Shown here piece after piece: positions 16,639-27,300 of a DNA stretch of 45,515 bases. The notes under the pieces are model-generated. The model was given only the letters and a program-made list of their open reading frames with translations, was not told the DNA's origin and did no database searches. This DNA comes from a virus, in IMG/VR virus record IMGVR_UViG_3300045825_000178, positions 1 through 45,515 of that record. One strand, 5' to 3'. Numbering within the stretch: the stretch's first letter is position 1; each line of letters opens with the position of its first letter. The position numbers and the translations under genes were made by a program.

Positions 16639-17709
16639 TCAAGACCCTATCAACTGTTGAAGTAGCAATATCTGCCTCTGCTGCTCTTTAACCGCCTCAA
16701 TCAGGACTGGTATCAATTTCTCATAAGCTACCATCTTGTAGCGTTCACCATCAATTGCAATTGACTCTGTTACTATTTCTGGAAACACAGCCTCTACGTC
16801 ATTAGCAAGTATCCCAATGTCAGGCTTTCCAGCCTTGGCTTCCACATGCTGAATGTTTTTTCTCCACGTAAAGTGTACACCATTCAGCTTGCATAGTTTA
16901 TGTACAGAGTCTTCTATAGGTCTTATGTTCTCTTTAAGCCTAGGGTCCGAATAGGCTGTCACATTGCCAGCTGCAACCATATTACCAGAGGGGTCTGTAT
17001 ACCAAGACCATGCTGCACGCGACCATCCACCAATACCTACGTATCCATCTCCACGCACTGCAAGGTGGGTAGCGTAGCTGTCGTGGTATAGCGTATAACC
17101 TGCTAAATTACCATCGCCAGCACCAGAACTTCTAGCTGTAAAACTACCAGCGGCTGTAGCGCCAAGAGCCATAGTAATTGCTGCCGACTTCCCTATTATC
17201 GGATTAACCTGTTGTGTACTACTCAGTTGAGAAGCAGTCCCAATAAAAGAGGGTGCTGTAATAGCTCCAGTATTGACATCAATAGTAATCACATCTGCAC
17301 CAGTTGCAACACCGTTACCTGTTGTCTGTACTAGACCAATCTTGTCTCCTGCACCTATGTGCCACATAGCAGCAATTGCGCCAATCTTGTGAAGCTCAAG
17401 CTTTGGTTCAGCTAATGACGCAGCCGTAAAATACCCCAAAGTAGCTGCTTTTGCTACACTGGCTGTAGCTGCATTCCCACTAATATTTATAGAGTATAGT
17501 GCTTCTAAATCAGCCCAACTTATGCCGTTATATTTCTGCCACTTTTTTGCAGCAGAGTTCCACTGAATACATCCTGTGGGTGTATTGATCTTTGTACCTG
17601 TAGTCGAAGGGTCGAACCCTTTTGCTATTTCATTAAGCGTAGTATTAAGCGCTGGTAACAACAGTGCATAGTTATCAGAAATTATAGGCTTGAGGAAGTC
17701 GGTTGACAT
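16639..17709 (-). CDS. Tail fibre with C-terminal S74 intramolecular chaperone (autoprotease)
   Basis: Protein of 356 residues. The C-terminal 100 residues are a peptidase S74 / intramolecular chaperone domain: SDPRLKENI with the Ser254/Lys259 catalytic pair, GILANDVEAVFPEIV, YKMVAYEKLIPVLIEAVKEQ, and a final coiled coil. This domain trimerises the fibre and then cuts itself off. The N-terminal part begins MSTDFLKPIISDNYALLLPA and is beta-rich with GYVGIGGW-type repeats near 225-235. It lies just after the gpJ-like tip gene, as side fibres often do. The start has AAAGG about eight nt upstream. Confidence 0.88.
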   Translation of the reverse strand: MSTDFLKPIISDNYALLLPALNTTLNEIAKGFDPSTTGTKINTPTGCIQWNSAAKKWQKYNGISWADLEALYSINISGNAATASVAKAATLGYFTAASLAEPKLELHKIGAIAAMWHIGAGDKIGLVQTTGNGVATGADVITIDVNTGAITAPSFIGTASQLSSTQQVNPIIGKSAAITMALGATAAGSFTARSSGAGDGNLAGYTLYHDSYATHLAVRGDGYVGIGGWSRAAWSWYTDPSGNMVAAGNVTAYSDPRLKENIRPIEDSVHKLCKLNGVHFTWRKNIQHVEAKAGKPDIGILANDVEAVFPEIVTESIAIDGERYKMVAYEKLIPVLIEAVKEQQRQILLLQQLIGS

Positions 17710-20700
17710 TTAATAACCTTTCACAGTCCAAGAGAAACTACCACCGACATCAGTGCCAGCTAGATTATAAAGTCTAACTATAAAACTAGTTGGGCTTACA
17801 CCACCAGCATATATTACTACTGGAATCAGTGGTACACTGCCATTTGGCTGCACTGTTGGCGTATCAGCCGATAAGAACGGATAACCAAAGTTTACCGTAG
17901 TACCTCCAATAGCTGCTATGCCAGCACCATTATCTCCACGTTGCTTAATGCTTAACTTTATACTTAAGCTATTAGCTCTGAGCAAGTTGGCTCCCGCCGT
18001 TGCAGTAAACGTATACGCAACTTTAATGTATCTGAAGTTAGTGGCCAACATAGAAGTAGCACCAACAGGGCCGTCAATCCACACATCCCCCGATAGCAGT
18101 TTGTAGCTAATAGTGCAACTAATGCCAACTGTACCAGAGATAACTGTAGAGCTTAGTAGGACAGTTACATTTGTTGCCGGTAAATTGCTACCGTAGTCAA
18201 TTACCTCTGTATAGCTACCAATCGTCAGGCTTGGGTTGATATATATTGGAAAGCCTGCTACAACCTGTGCATCAGGCGTAGCAAACCCATTTACAGTATA
18301 GTGTTCACTCCATGACTCCGTTGTGTTGATTGGTAACAGCAAACTAGAGACATCATCTACAACGTTAACTCTTCCATCATACCCTGTCGGTGGTGCATAG
18401 GCAAATTTAGTACCCCCAAAATTACATAGTAGATTGGCGCTAGCTGACGGTAGTGACAACATTGGAAACCACGGTCCTACTCCAACAATCTTAGAAGGCC
18501 CTTGCTGCGTTCCATTCTTGAAGAATGTAACAATGGAATTTGCACCGAGTGTGAGGTCTACAGCTAATCCAATAGTATCTCCTATACCCCATGCTTCACC
18601 AAGCGGTGCTGAAGTGGCCCCTGCATACCTAGAAGTTCCATCTGCGCTCCAATATCCATAACCATTTTCGTCAAGGCCAACATAAATATTTAGATTAGCA
18701 GCTGCTTTTCCTATTCCAATAAGAATATCAGCACCAGAAAGTACTGTAACTTCCCAATAGTCTTTGACATTGCTTAATCCAGTAACCCCTCTAACACTTC
18801 CATATCCAGTACCGATAGCTCTTGTAGCTTGCAGCCCATTAAACACTGTAACGTCAGAAGCCTTGTCAGTATAGCTAAGGCTATTAGTATTACCACCCTC
18901 AAAATTGCTATCAATACTAGCGCGTAAAACATAGTCAGGAGGCTGATTAATCATCGCCTGAACTGATATGGGTATGCCAAAGTTGCCAGCGCTGTCTACA
19001 GCTGTAATCCAGTAGTTGTAAATACCACTCTGCTGTTCAAAAACAGTAGTAAATGTACTATTTCCATTACTGCCAATCACAACTGCATCAGCCCATGCAG
19101 CACCCTTACGAGCCTCATACCTATCAATAGGAAGACTTCCAGTAAGCGGCGTACCCCAATAGATAAGAGCGTTATTGTCAATAACATCTACACGCATATT
19201 TGGAACAGAGCCGGGACTTGCTATTCTGATAGTGACAGTTCCTGCTGCACCAACGTTACCTATAACGTCTATAGCTGCAATCCAGTAAATCCTATCACCA
19301 CCAAAATCAGCCTTCCGTCTATGAGATGTTGACTTTGTAGTGCTAAGCAATGTACCAAGTGCCCATGTTGCGCCGTGTCGTATCTCATACCTATCTACCA
19401 AAAAGCCGCTAGTTGGAATAGACCAGCGAAGGACTTCATCAGGCCCTGCTAGCTCATAAGTCATAGCTGGTGCAGAAGGTGCTGGCACAATAACATTTAC
19501 ATCTCGTGATGTACTGCTATAGTTTCCGTTGACATCTACAGCCTTAATCCTAATAACCAGTGTTCCGGCTTGTTGCATTGCCCACATATACTCGGAAGCC
19601 TGAAGACTGGCAACATTTACAGCAGTCTCCCATGAGTCTCCACCAACTCTAATTTCATAAGTAGCGACTTCCGGCCACACTGACCACTTTAGCTTAATAC
19701 CAGTCGGTAAAATTGTATAGGAAGCGCTAATAACATCAAATGGTCGTACAACTGTTATTGTGGTTTGCGACCACATACCTTTAGCCATACCTACCGCAGC
19801 AACCCTGACAATAGTATTTTTTCCGTAGACAGCTGTTGCTACAAAATTGGTTGCACCAGTTTCTCCAACTCGTTGCCAAGCTCCATTGCCCTCGGACATC
19901 TCCACAAGGTAGTGGTCTGCCCAAGGGCTAGGGTTCCAGGTAATAACTGCCTTATTCTTCACGTTAAACGCAAATCTTGCGGTAAGACCAGTCACTACTG
20001 GCTTACTGGTGTACCCTGTAAGCTGGCTAGTAACCATTGGTGGAGCTATAACCCCGCTCTCTGCTGTATGCACGTTATCGTCTTCAACTACAGCTTCAAT
20101 GCTTACTTTATGTATACCATCTGGTTTTATGGATAATATTAGCGCACGGGTACGGTAAGTTTCAGCCCAACCAAACGCATAGTGCGTCCTCTCTTCACTA
20201 TCGCCTATGTACGGCACAAAATCAGAAGCGCCGATAATTACTTGGTGACCGTCATAAATAGACGGTAAAACGGTGTAAGGGCCGGACACAGTACCATCTC
20301 GCCTACGTAAAGCGATATTATGCGTACCCTCTCCCCACTCTGGAATTTCACTTAACGTTAGAGTCTGTTGTGTAACAGCCGTATCAACTGTCTTAATAGT
20401 CGGTGTCGCAAAAGAGCCTAACTCAAGTTGTACTCCAGATATGATAATTTGCGCAGCACCTTTCATTGCTATATCAATATGTGGACTTGATGTAGCAGTT
20501 TTTGTGAAACTAAAATTTGTCAAATTACTGGATAGCACCGCTGGAACAGACATCCCATCACCAAAGTCGCATAGTATTCCGGGATCACCTATAACAGACT
20601 TTGCCCAAAAAGATAAGGTATAAGTTAAACCTGCAGTTGTAGGTACTCCTTGTCTTAATATGCTTGCCGAACTACTAAAGTTTACAAGCGCTGCCGTCAT

Positions 20701-23067
20701 AGTTCCATCTTGCGCCATAGCTGCATTTGGTGTAACTGCAGCACCTAGTGACTTTTCCCACACAGGATTATCAAGTTGGCCTGAGTACCTTAATAGGTTA
20801 GTTGCAGTATTTACTGCTGCCAATTCTCCACTCTGACCCCAACCCGGCATATCATGCTGAATAGCAATCAAGTCTCCGTAACTTGGGATAAAGCCATCCA
20901 TCTCAGCGCCAAACTTTACCATCCTCCTACGGTAGCGATTGCTGGCAGCTTGGTACATGCCTTCTCTATGAGCATGATTCCTATCTGTAACTCCAAAAAG
21001 CTCTACCTTAGCAGGCTTAACTGACAGGCTTGATGGAAGTTTTGCTTGTACCTTTGCCTGTGCCCATGTAGATTGATCAAAATACTTTACATCAACAGCG
21101 TCTGCTGTTTCATTAGTCGGCATTAGGTAGTCTATTGCGAAACTTCCCTTTGATATATTCCGCATAGAGAACATAGCAACTGGCAGTGTTTGAGCTTGAT
21201 CGCGCTTAAACCGTATAACACCCCCCTGCATAAAAGGTTTAGTGCGTCCAGCTTGAGCTATTTTTGTCACAGCCTCCCAAAAGCTCAGGAAATTATCGAA
21301 GCGCGCATTAAATTGATCCCCGCGTGCAGCCCATACCGAATCCAGTGTAAGAAGAGTTGCTAGATCAATTTGTTGGTCTGTCATGCCTACCTGCTTACAA
21401 GCATAGGCCAATGCCCATGCTATCGACGTTGTAGGCGTCAAGTCACTCCACGAACTGCCATTCCATATAGGTAACTTCCTAGTAGCAATAACATTAACTT
21501 TCCTAGATGCCTGTGCGCTAAGATTATTACTGGCCTTCATACGCATAGCTATTACAGTAACATCTCCAAACGTTCTTGTATCATGCAGATAGCACCTAAG
21601 ACCTGCCCACGTTACGCTGTGACCGTATCGAGTGGAGGTCTGTTCAACGTCAACCCTACGTGCACGAACTTGATAGCGACCTTGCGTTACCTGCACACGT
21701 TCCGAATTTGCTTGTGGTGTTGTAGTTGCTCCTGCGTACACCTTCGATACGACATCAAACCATACACCTGATATTGGCGCACCTGTTGCGCTATCAACTA
21801 GTCTTGCCTGTGCGTGTACGTGCAATGCCACTTGCCCAAGGCTACCATCATCATTGGCGTAATATAGTCCCTTAGGGCAAATGAAATCAAAGCCTAAGTA
21901 ATTGGTCAGGGTATCAGCTGCCGATGCAATAAACCCTCCAATCCACGGAGATATATTACAGGCCCCACTACTATTTACAGATGACGAAGCCGTAATAGAG
22001 AACCTATCAGCATCTAATATAGTAACAATGTAGCTGCCATCAGCTGCTACAACTACAGGTGGTACTGTGTATACTGGATTAAAATGGCCATCAACCCAAT
22101 AAGCATAGTCATTATCACCGGAGCCAGTTGACTCACTATGTCCTTCTATCCACTCTCCGCCAGCTAGATAGCCTGCAGTAGAGTCTACTAAAAAGTCTAT
22201 GAAGACTGTCATGCCTGTAGCAAGCCCGTGAGCCATTGCTGTGACAACTACATCAAACCCTGCCGCAGTATATGCTCCAGCATAGCATGTAAGCTGCTGT
22301 CCAGCAACTTCAATACTACTAACTACATTAACAGGAAACAGCGTTACAGCCTCACCCGGACCTTTAACCTCATAGCTAATATCCTCAAATGAGCCTACTA
22401 GAGAGTCTTCAATCCTCACTGACTCTATGGCATATTGACCTCTGCCTATCACTAAAAGCTGATAAAGATACTGCTGGTTGTTGGCGAACTCTTGATAAGG
22501 CTGTGAGCCAAAATCAGGGAATGCTATATGTCTACCAAAATGCTCAGTAATTGCCGATTCAAGCCTAGCGCTGTTACCTTGTGCACCTAAACTATAGGTT
22601 GGACTTGCTGCTGCCAGTGCGGCCTGTTGCTGCGCTGATGTAGCTTTTGGCGGTGGTAGCATAGCGTTAATTAATGCAGAACCTGCAAAAATTATACCTA
22701 CCTGTAGGCCTGCTATAACCATACCAGCATTAGCAGCCACAAATGTCCCGCCCATACCACTGTATAAACCTGCTGCCATACCTCCCGAGAAATACGTCAA
22801 GGCTGCTATAAGCACTACAGCTAGAACAGCTTTAGAGCCTCCACCACCACCTTGAGGTAGAGCGTTAACGTCAATAAAAGCTAGGTCATGGCCCTCTTCG
22901 AGTACAAGTTCCCACTCTGCACGTAATACGGGTTGACCGTCAAGAAAGGCTACAAAAGGCCTATTCCAGTCTATAGGTGCGAGTGCGTGAATAGTATTAG
23001 GCTCTGTATTCAGTACCTCACGCGCCTGCGGAAGCATCGCATTTTTTAGGTAGACGACCGTACTCAT
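17710..23067 (-). CDS. gpJ-like central tail tip / host specificity protein with Fn3 and SPRY-like domains
   Basis: Protein of 1,785 residues. The N-terminal part holds the tail-tip features of gpJ proteins: a Gly-rich turn GGGGGSKAVLAVVL with hydrophobic helices (about 75-145), then FPDFGSQPYQEF and QYLYQLLVIGRGQY, leading into the hub domains (VDGVKYF-type region around 650). Middle and C-terminal parts have fibronectin type III-like repeats (WGEGTHNIALRR; WSIPTSGFLVDRYEIRHG; WGTPLTGSLPIDRYEARKG). A SPRY-like domain follows around residues 1410-1560 (YWEVTVLSGADILIGIGKAA, GLDENGYGYWSADG, IGLAVDL). A NxQLDNPVWEK module also found in the fibre gene lies near 770. It should form the tail tip and take part in host recognition. 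Its ATG overlaps the preceding stop (ATGA). Confidence 0.87.
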   Translation of the reverse strand: MSTVVYLKNAMLPQAREVLNTEPNTIHALAPIDWNRPFVAFLDGQPVLRAEWELVLEEGHDLAFIDVNALPQGGGGGSKAVLAVVLIAALTYFSGGMAAGLYSGMGGTFVAANAGMVIAGLQVGIIFAGSALINAMLPPPKATSAQQQAALAAASPTYSLGAQGNSARLESAITEHFGRHIAFPDFGSQPYQEFANNQQYLYQLLVIGRGQYAIESVRIEDSLVGSFEDISYEVKGPGEAVTLFPVNVVSSIEVAGQQLTCYAGAYTAAGFDVVVTAMAHGLATGMTVFIDFLVDSTAGYLAGGEWIEGHSESTGSGDNDYAYWVDGHFNPVYTVPPVVVAADGSYIVTILDADRFSITASSSVNSSGACNISPWIGGFIASAADTLTNYLGFDFICPKGLYYANDDGSLGQVALHVHAQARLVDSATGAPISGVWFDVVSKVYAGATTTPQANSERVQVTQGRYQVRARRVDVEQTSTRYGHSVTWAGLRCYLHDTRTFGDVTVIAMRMKASNNLSAQASRKVNVIATRKLPIWNGSSWSDLTPTTSIAWALAYACKQVGMTDQQIDLATLLTLDSVWAARGDQFNARFDNFLSFWEAVTKIAQAGRTKPFMQGGVIRFKRDQAQTLPVAMFSMRNISKGSFAIDYLMPTNETADAVDVKYFDQSTWAQAKVQAKLPSSLSVKPAKVELFGVTDRNHAHREGMYQAASNRYRRRMVKFGAEMDGFIPSYGDLIAIQHDMPGWGQSGELAAVNTATNLLRYSGQLDNPVWEKSLGAAVTPNAAMAQDGTMTAALVNFSSSASILRQGVPTTAGLTYTLSFWAKSVIGDPGILCDFGDGMSVPAVLSSNLTNFSFTKTATSSPHIDIAMKGAAQIIISGVQLELGSFATPTIKTVDTAVTQQTLTLSEIPEWGEGTHNIALRRRDGTVSGPYTVLPSIYDGHQVIIGASDFVPYIGDSEERTHYAFGWAETYRTRALILSIKPDGIHKVSIEAVVEDDNVHTAESGVIAPPMVTSQLTGYTSKPVVTGLTARFAFNVKNKAVITWNPSPWADHYLVEMSEGNGAWQRVGETGATNFVATAVYGKNTIVRVAAVGMAKGMWSQTTITVVRPFDVISASYTILPTGIKLKWSVWPEVATYEIRVGGDSWETAVNVASLQASEYMWAMQQAGTLVIRIKAVDVNGNYSSTSRDVNVIVPAPSAPAMTYELAGPDEVLRWSIPTSGFLVDRYEIRHGATWALGTLLSTTKSTSHRRKADFGGDRIYWIAAIDVIGNVGAAGTVTIRIASPGSVPNMRVDVIDNNALIYWGTPLTGSLPIDRYEARKGAAWADAVVIGSNGNSTFTTVFEQQSGIYNYWITAVDSAGNFGIPISVQAMINQPPDYVLRASIDSNFEGGNTNSLSYTDKASDVTVFNGLQATRAIGTGYGSVRGVTGLSNVKDYWEVTVLSGADILIGIGKAAANLNIYVGLDENGYGYWSADGTSRYAGATSAPLGEAWGIGDTIGLAVDLTLGANSIVTFFKNGTQQGPSKIVGVGPWFPMLSLPSASANLLCNFGGTKFAYAPPTGYDGRVNVVDDVSSLLLPINTTESWSEHYTVNGFATPDAQVVAGFPIYINPSLTIGSYTEVIDYGSNLPATNVTVLLSSTVISGTVGISCTISYKLLSGDVWIDGPVGATSMLATNFRYIKVAYTFTATAGANLLRANSLSIKLSIKQRGDNGAGIAAIGGTTVNFGYPFLSADTPTVQPNGSVPLIPVVIYAGGVSPTSFIVRLYNLAGTDVGGSFSWTVKGY

Positions 23068-23453
23068 TTGCTGAACCTAAAAAACTCACGATTACCGAAC
23101 CCACTAGTAGCCCATGCAGCATCATGTGTAAAAATAACTCCAACTCCACGCACTGAGTGCAGTACACCACCGCCGTCTATTTGTAGCCAAGTGCCTATAT
23201 GTAGTGGGTTTCGTATTATTACAGCACACCCATGCTCAGGCTTGTCGATACGAGGCCAACGCCTGCGTTCTTCATGCGTGCCAAAAAGCTGCACAAGGCA
23301 GGCAGGATCATCGTAGTCGGGTGCAATGATTGTAGGTACAGCAATGCCAAAGTGTTCTCCCTGAAGACGCCGAAAGAACCCCATACAGTCGTAGGCATCA
23401 GGGCCTTGCGCGCCTGCTACCCATGGAATTCCGATGTAGTCTGCAAAGATCAC
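23064..23453 (-). CDS. Tail tip NlpC/P60 cysteine peptidase (gpK-like)
   Basis: Protein of 129 residues. The NlpC/P60 order is visible: YDCMGFFRRLQGE with catalytic Cys23, then LHIGTWLQIDG with catalytic His85, then VLHSV with a further His99. In lambda-like phages gpK sits between the distal tail proteins and gpJ and carries a peptidoglycan-peptide hydrolase; here it also lies immediately before the gpJ-like gene. The start is GTG at 23453, which overlaps the previous stop (GTGA), and its own stop overlaps the gpJ-like ATG. Probably needed for tail assembly and DNA entry through the cell wall. Confidence 0.88.
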   Translation of the reverse strand: MIFADYIGIPWVAGAQGPDAYDCMGFFRRLQGEHFGIAVPTIIAPDYDDPACLVQLFGTHEERRRWPRIDKPEHGCAVIIRNPLHIGTWLQIDGGGVLHSVRGVGVIFTHDAAWATSGFGNREFFRFSK

Positions 23454-23974
23454 GGAGCAAGTCCCGGAAATACTGTTGTGTCAAACTCGGTTGTAGGAAA
23501 TCGAATATTCATCAAGTTTGGAAAACTTGCTACTGCTGACACCCTCATAGTCGTGGCGCTAACACTCATAATAGTCATGGTTAGTGGCGGATTATTTTGT
23601 GGTGCACTTAGGTCAGTACTAATAAATTCTCTATATGTGCATTGAACCAAATCTGTAGTGGCAATTGACGCCTCAATATTAGCAACAATACTCCTATCTA
23701 CGTTGTCAATTTCAATAGTTATTTGAGGTATACCAACAGAGTTAACCTCTGGCTTTGTAAAGTCAAATGCAAATGCAATGAAGTCTACTAATTCACCGGG
23801 ATTAACTGCTGCTGTTGATTCAAGTGTCGCTGATAGGTCTACAGTATCGTGTACAACCCTAATTGGCGCATCAAACGCTGGATGTCTGAGTTCGATAGTG
23901 TGATAGATAATTACGCCAGCAGGCGCGCTAGCATAGGCTTCACGTATAGCTTGTGACAAAACACTATCAGGCAT
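23450..23974 (-). CDS. DUF1833-like distal tail / hub protein (gpL-like position)
   Basis: Protein of 174 residues. The segments AIREAYASAPAGVIIYHTIE, LRHPAFDAPIRVV and VDFIAFAFDFTKPEV match the DUF1833 family, found in phage tails beside NlpC/P60 and gpJ-like genes. It takes the gpL position and probably forms part of the tail hub. There is a two-base overlap with the upstream gene and a GTGA overlap downstream. No metal-binding cysteines are visible here, whereas lambda gpL has an iron-sulfur cluster. Confidence 0.75.
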   Translation of the reverse strand: MPDSVLSQAIREAYASAPAGVIIYHTIELRHPAFDAPIRVVHDTVDLSATLESTAAVNPGELVDFIAFAFDFTKPEVNSVGIPQITIEIDNVDRSIVANIEASIATTDLVQCTYREFISTDLSAPQNNPPLTMTIMSVSATTMRVSAVASFPNLMNIRFPTTEFDTTVFPGLAP

Positions 23975-24327
23975 CAGCGTAATTCCACTTCGCCAGTAAC
24001 AAGCCAGCGTAATACAGGGAGATAGACTATATTGGGGACTCCAACAAACCTTGCCGACATCTCTTTAAATCCTATAGTTCCTACAACAAGACTGATTGTA
24101 AACCACATAGCACCACCGGCTATGTCTGTTTTAAACCATGGACGATAAATGGCTAATTGCTCGTCTGTCATCTCCCAACCTAACTTTACCCTATCAGTAT
24201 TTGCTGTAGTCACATGCCTTACTCTTGCAGGCCCTTTCTCCATATCAGTCCTGATAACCTGCTCTTGTGGTTTTATCTCGTATCCATTAGATAGAGGTGC
24301 TGGTAGAGTAGAGGGCCATGATGCCAT
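23974..24327 (-). CDS. Minor / distal tail protein (gpM-like position)
   Basis: Protein of 117 residues starting MASWPSTLPAPLSNGYEI, then RTDMEKGPARVRH and a beta-rich body. The W-P-x-x-L-P opening followed by a R-x-D-M-E-x-G-x-A-R motif is typical of small tail proteins that lie directly after the tape measure gene and cap the tail tube end. The start ATG has GGAG eight nt upstream. It is adjacent to the tape measure (2 nt) and overlaps the next gene start. The name reflects position rather than a proven homology. Confidence 0.68.
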   Translation of the reverse strand: MASWPSTLPAPLSNGYEIKPQEQVIRTDMEKGPARVRHVTTANTDRVKLGWEMTDEQLAIYRPWFKTDIAGGAMWFTISLVVGTIGFKEMSARFVGVPNIVYLPVLRWLVTGEVELR

Positions 24328-24328
24328 T

Positions 24329-27300
24329 TTAGTAAGCTCCTGCTACTCGGTTAAGACCATAAGTTGTTGACATTGCATTTGGTACTGACCCGGAACCACG
24401 ATTGATGTCAGTTGCTATCGAGGACTTAACCTTTTCAACAAATACATCAATAACGCTTGCACCACCACTATCTTGTCTAGTCTGCTGTGTACCAGCTTTC
24501 GACCTATCTTCAATAACATTAACAGTAACATTAACTGTGCCGCCAGTACCGGACGACTGCACACCAAGTTTTCCGTTAGCTCCGCGTGTCAGTGGCATGA
24601 TCGCCTCAGGCCCTGCCTCAGCAAATACACCAGCACCTCTAGCAAACATAAATGGTGTAGGTGTGTCACGCACTTGACCTGAATAGGCACTAAGGCTATT
24701 AGAACTATACACATTCCCTTTTGCAGTATACTCAATAGTGGAAGCTGCAGTACTAGCTGCTGCAGTTGAACCTCCGCTAAAATACGCTCCAACAGCTTTG
24801 CCTAACCAAGACATAACGCCGCTATTTCCACCCATTGAAGCCTGCAGTTGCATACGAACCATATCAGATATAACAGAGTTAGCTAGGCTCTTGAAGTCAA
24901 GTTTGCCTGTCATGGCAAAGCTGACTAGTGCATCTTCCATCCCTTGAAATGCTTTTGTAACGAGGCTCTCAGTCTGTTTAAATACATCGCGGGACTTGTC
25001 ACGGTAATTATTTAGGGCCTTCTCTGCGCCTTTTTGCCAATCTAGCTCAATTATCTGAAGCTTTGCGTACTTTTCTTTGTAGATAGCCAACTCTACTTCG
25101 GTAGCATCTTTTGCTTGCTTAACGTCAAACTCATACCTGCCTGCTGGAAGTGTTTTATATTTTTCAAGCTCATTGTCTCTGGCTAGCTGCCTCAACTTGG
25201 CCATACCTTTATCTTCAATTGCGTTTATTGCAGTATCATTAGCGTTAGACTTATCTCCAGCACTTATGCCTGCTATCTCTCTTGCAGCCTGTTTATTAAG
25301 TAGGTCTATGTACTCTTTTGCCTGAGCAATTGCATCAGCCTTGTGCAATTTTTCCTTATGAGCAATGACCTCTGCCTGATTACTTAAAGACTGCTCTTTG
25401 TCAAAGCGTTCTTGAGATGCCGCATTTAACAAGCCTAGTATGCGTGTCTGCTCAAGTACGTGATTCTTTCTGAGTCTAGCAGCTTTCTCATACTCATCTA
25501 TATAGTTTTTCTCACGCTTAGCAAAGACTTCATTCTCCTTTTGCATCTCAATCGTAACGGCTTCGGCACTTGTTACTTTTCCCATAGCTTCAAGCTGCTT
25601 TAACTCCGAGTAGAACTGCTTACGGTCTACAAGCATTGCTTTATCTGCATCCTTGTTTTTCTGCATCTCTGCTTTAACAAGGTCGTCAGCTTCTGCTACA
25701 CGCTCTGCTGCAGCTTTTCTATCTGCTGCCTTAGCTGCCGTTGCAGCAGTTTTCGCGGCTGTTGCAGCATCCTTAGCAGCTTTTGTTACATCACCCGCAG
25801 TTTCTGTGTCTACACCGGAAGGCTTTTTACGTTGAAGTTCAGAGTCTTTCGCTGCTGCATCAGCGGCATCTTTTCTTAAAACAGCTACTGATGCTAGATC
25901 AGTACGTATACTATGGCTTCTGAAATCCCTGTCTGTCTCAATTTCAACCTTCTTAATGCGAAGTCTTTCAGCAGCCTCTGCCCGATATGCCTTCATACCT
26001 ACAGGATCGCCTGTACTAGACATAGCCTTATCAACCGAAGCAAGATCGGCGTCTACTTCGGCAAGTACTAACCTGAAATCTGCCCATTGGTTGATGCGAG
26101 TAATCATTGCCTCGCCCTCTACCCTCGCATTAGCCTGCTCTTTTGTAACCATAGTGGCACGTAGTGCAGCAGCCTTGTCAAGGTGCTCCTTCTCCGATGT
26201 GAAATTCTTAACCTTTTGGTCATCGAAAGCCAGCCTCTGCTCCACTAAGGCCTTTGCCTCAATCTCTGCATTAGACTTTTTAATAGTAGCCATTGTCCTA
26301 AGTGAAGCTAACTCTACCGCTACTTGGTCCCTCTGGCTATTCATAATACTCTCAGCAGAGCCTATCTTATTCTTTGCAACGTCACCGTCAGCTTTTAGTT
26401 GCTTAGCAGCTGACTCTTGTGCAGCGGTGCCTGCTGATTGGTACTCTGACGCAAGTTTGAATACGTAACCAATTGCCGTGACTACTGCTGCCGCAACAAG
26501 GATAAGACCTCCAGTACTGATAGTCAAACCTATACCCATAGCAACAAGCTCTGCATTCATGGTAGCAATTGCGCCAGTAAGCCACAAAGTCGCAGCGGTC
26601 CATAGGCCTGTAGTAGTGGCAGCAACACCTGTTGCAGTGGCAGCAACACCTGTTGCAGCAGCAGAGGTAGCCGTAACAGCAGTATTTGCTACAATTACGC
26701 TTGCTAACCATGCCGTAGAAGTAGCAGCAAATCCAGCAGCCACTGAGTACAGTCCGTAAGCGCCTATAACTACACCAATTGCTATTAATGAATCCTGCAT
26801 GGCAAACTTAATCAGGTCTGCTGCTGTCTTTGTGACGCTCGCTAAAGTAAGCATTGCTGAAGATACACCGCCTACCATAGCCGATATTGTAGCTTGAAAA
26901 TCAGCACTGTTAAACGTAGCTCTTAGTAGCAATCCAAGGTCCATAAGCGCACCTTCACCAGCGCCAAAGGCTTTTACAAACGCAGTCTCTAGAGATGCCA
27001 GTGCACCCTCATACTGTTTTAAAGGCGTGAACTGCCCCTCAAGATTCTTAAGAAACGCAAACCCTGGCATTCCAGCTTGATCTTCCGAAGTTTTTTCGCG
27101 CATTTTCACATAGGCAGAATTTACAGCATCTATGTTAACTTTATCGCCTTCAAGGTTCTTGCCTATCTTATAGTAGTAGTCAGCTTGCTCTCTGAGAAGC
27201 GGGTTAGTCTTATTCACCATAGCCAACACATCGGCTTGAAAAGCTGCAGTAGCTTTATTGCCGCGCTCATTGGTCATGTCTTGTAGAATAGAGTCTTGGG

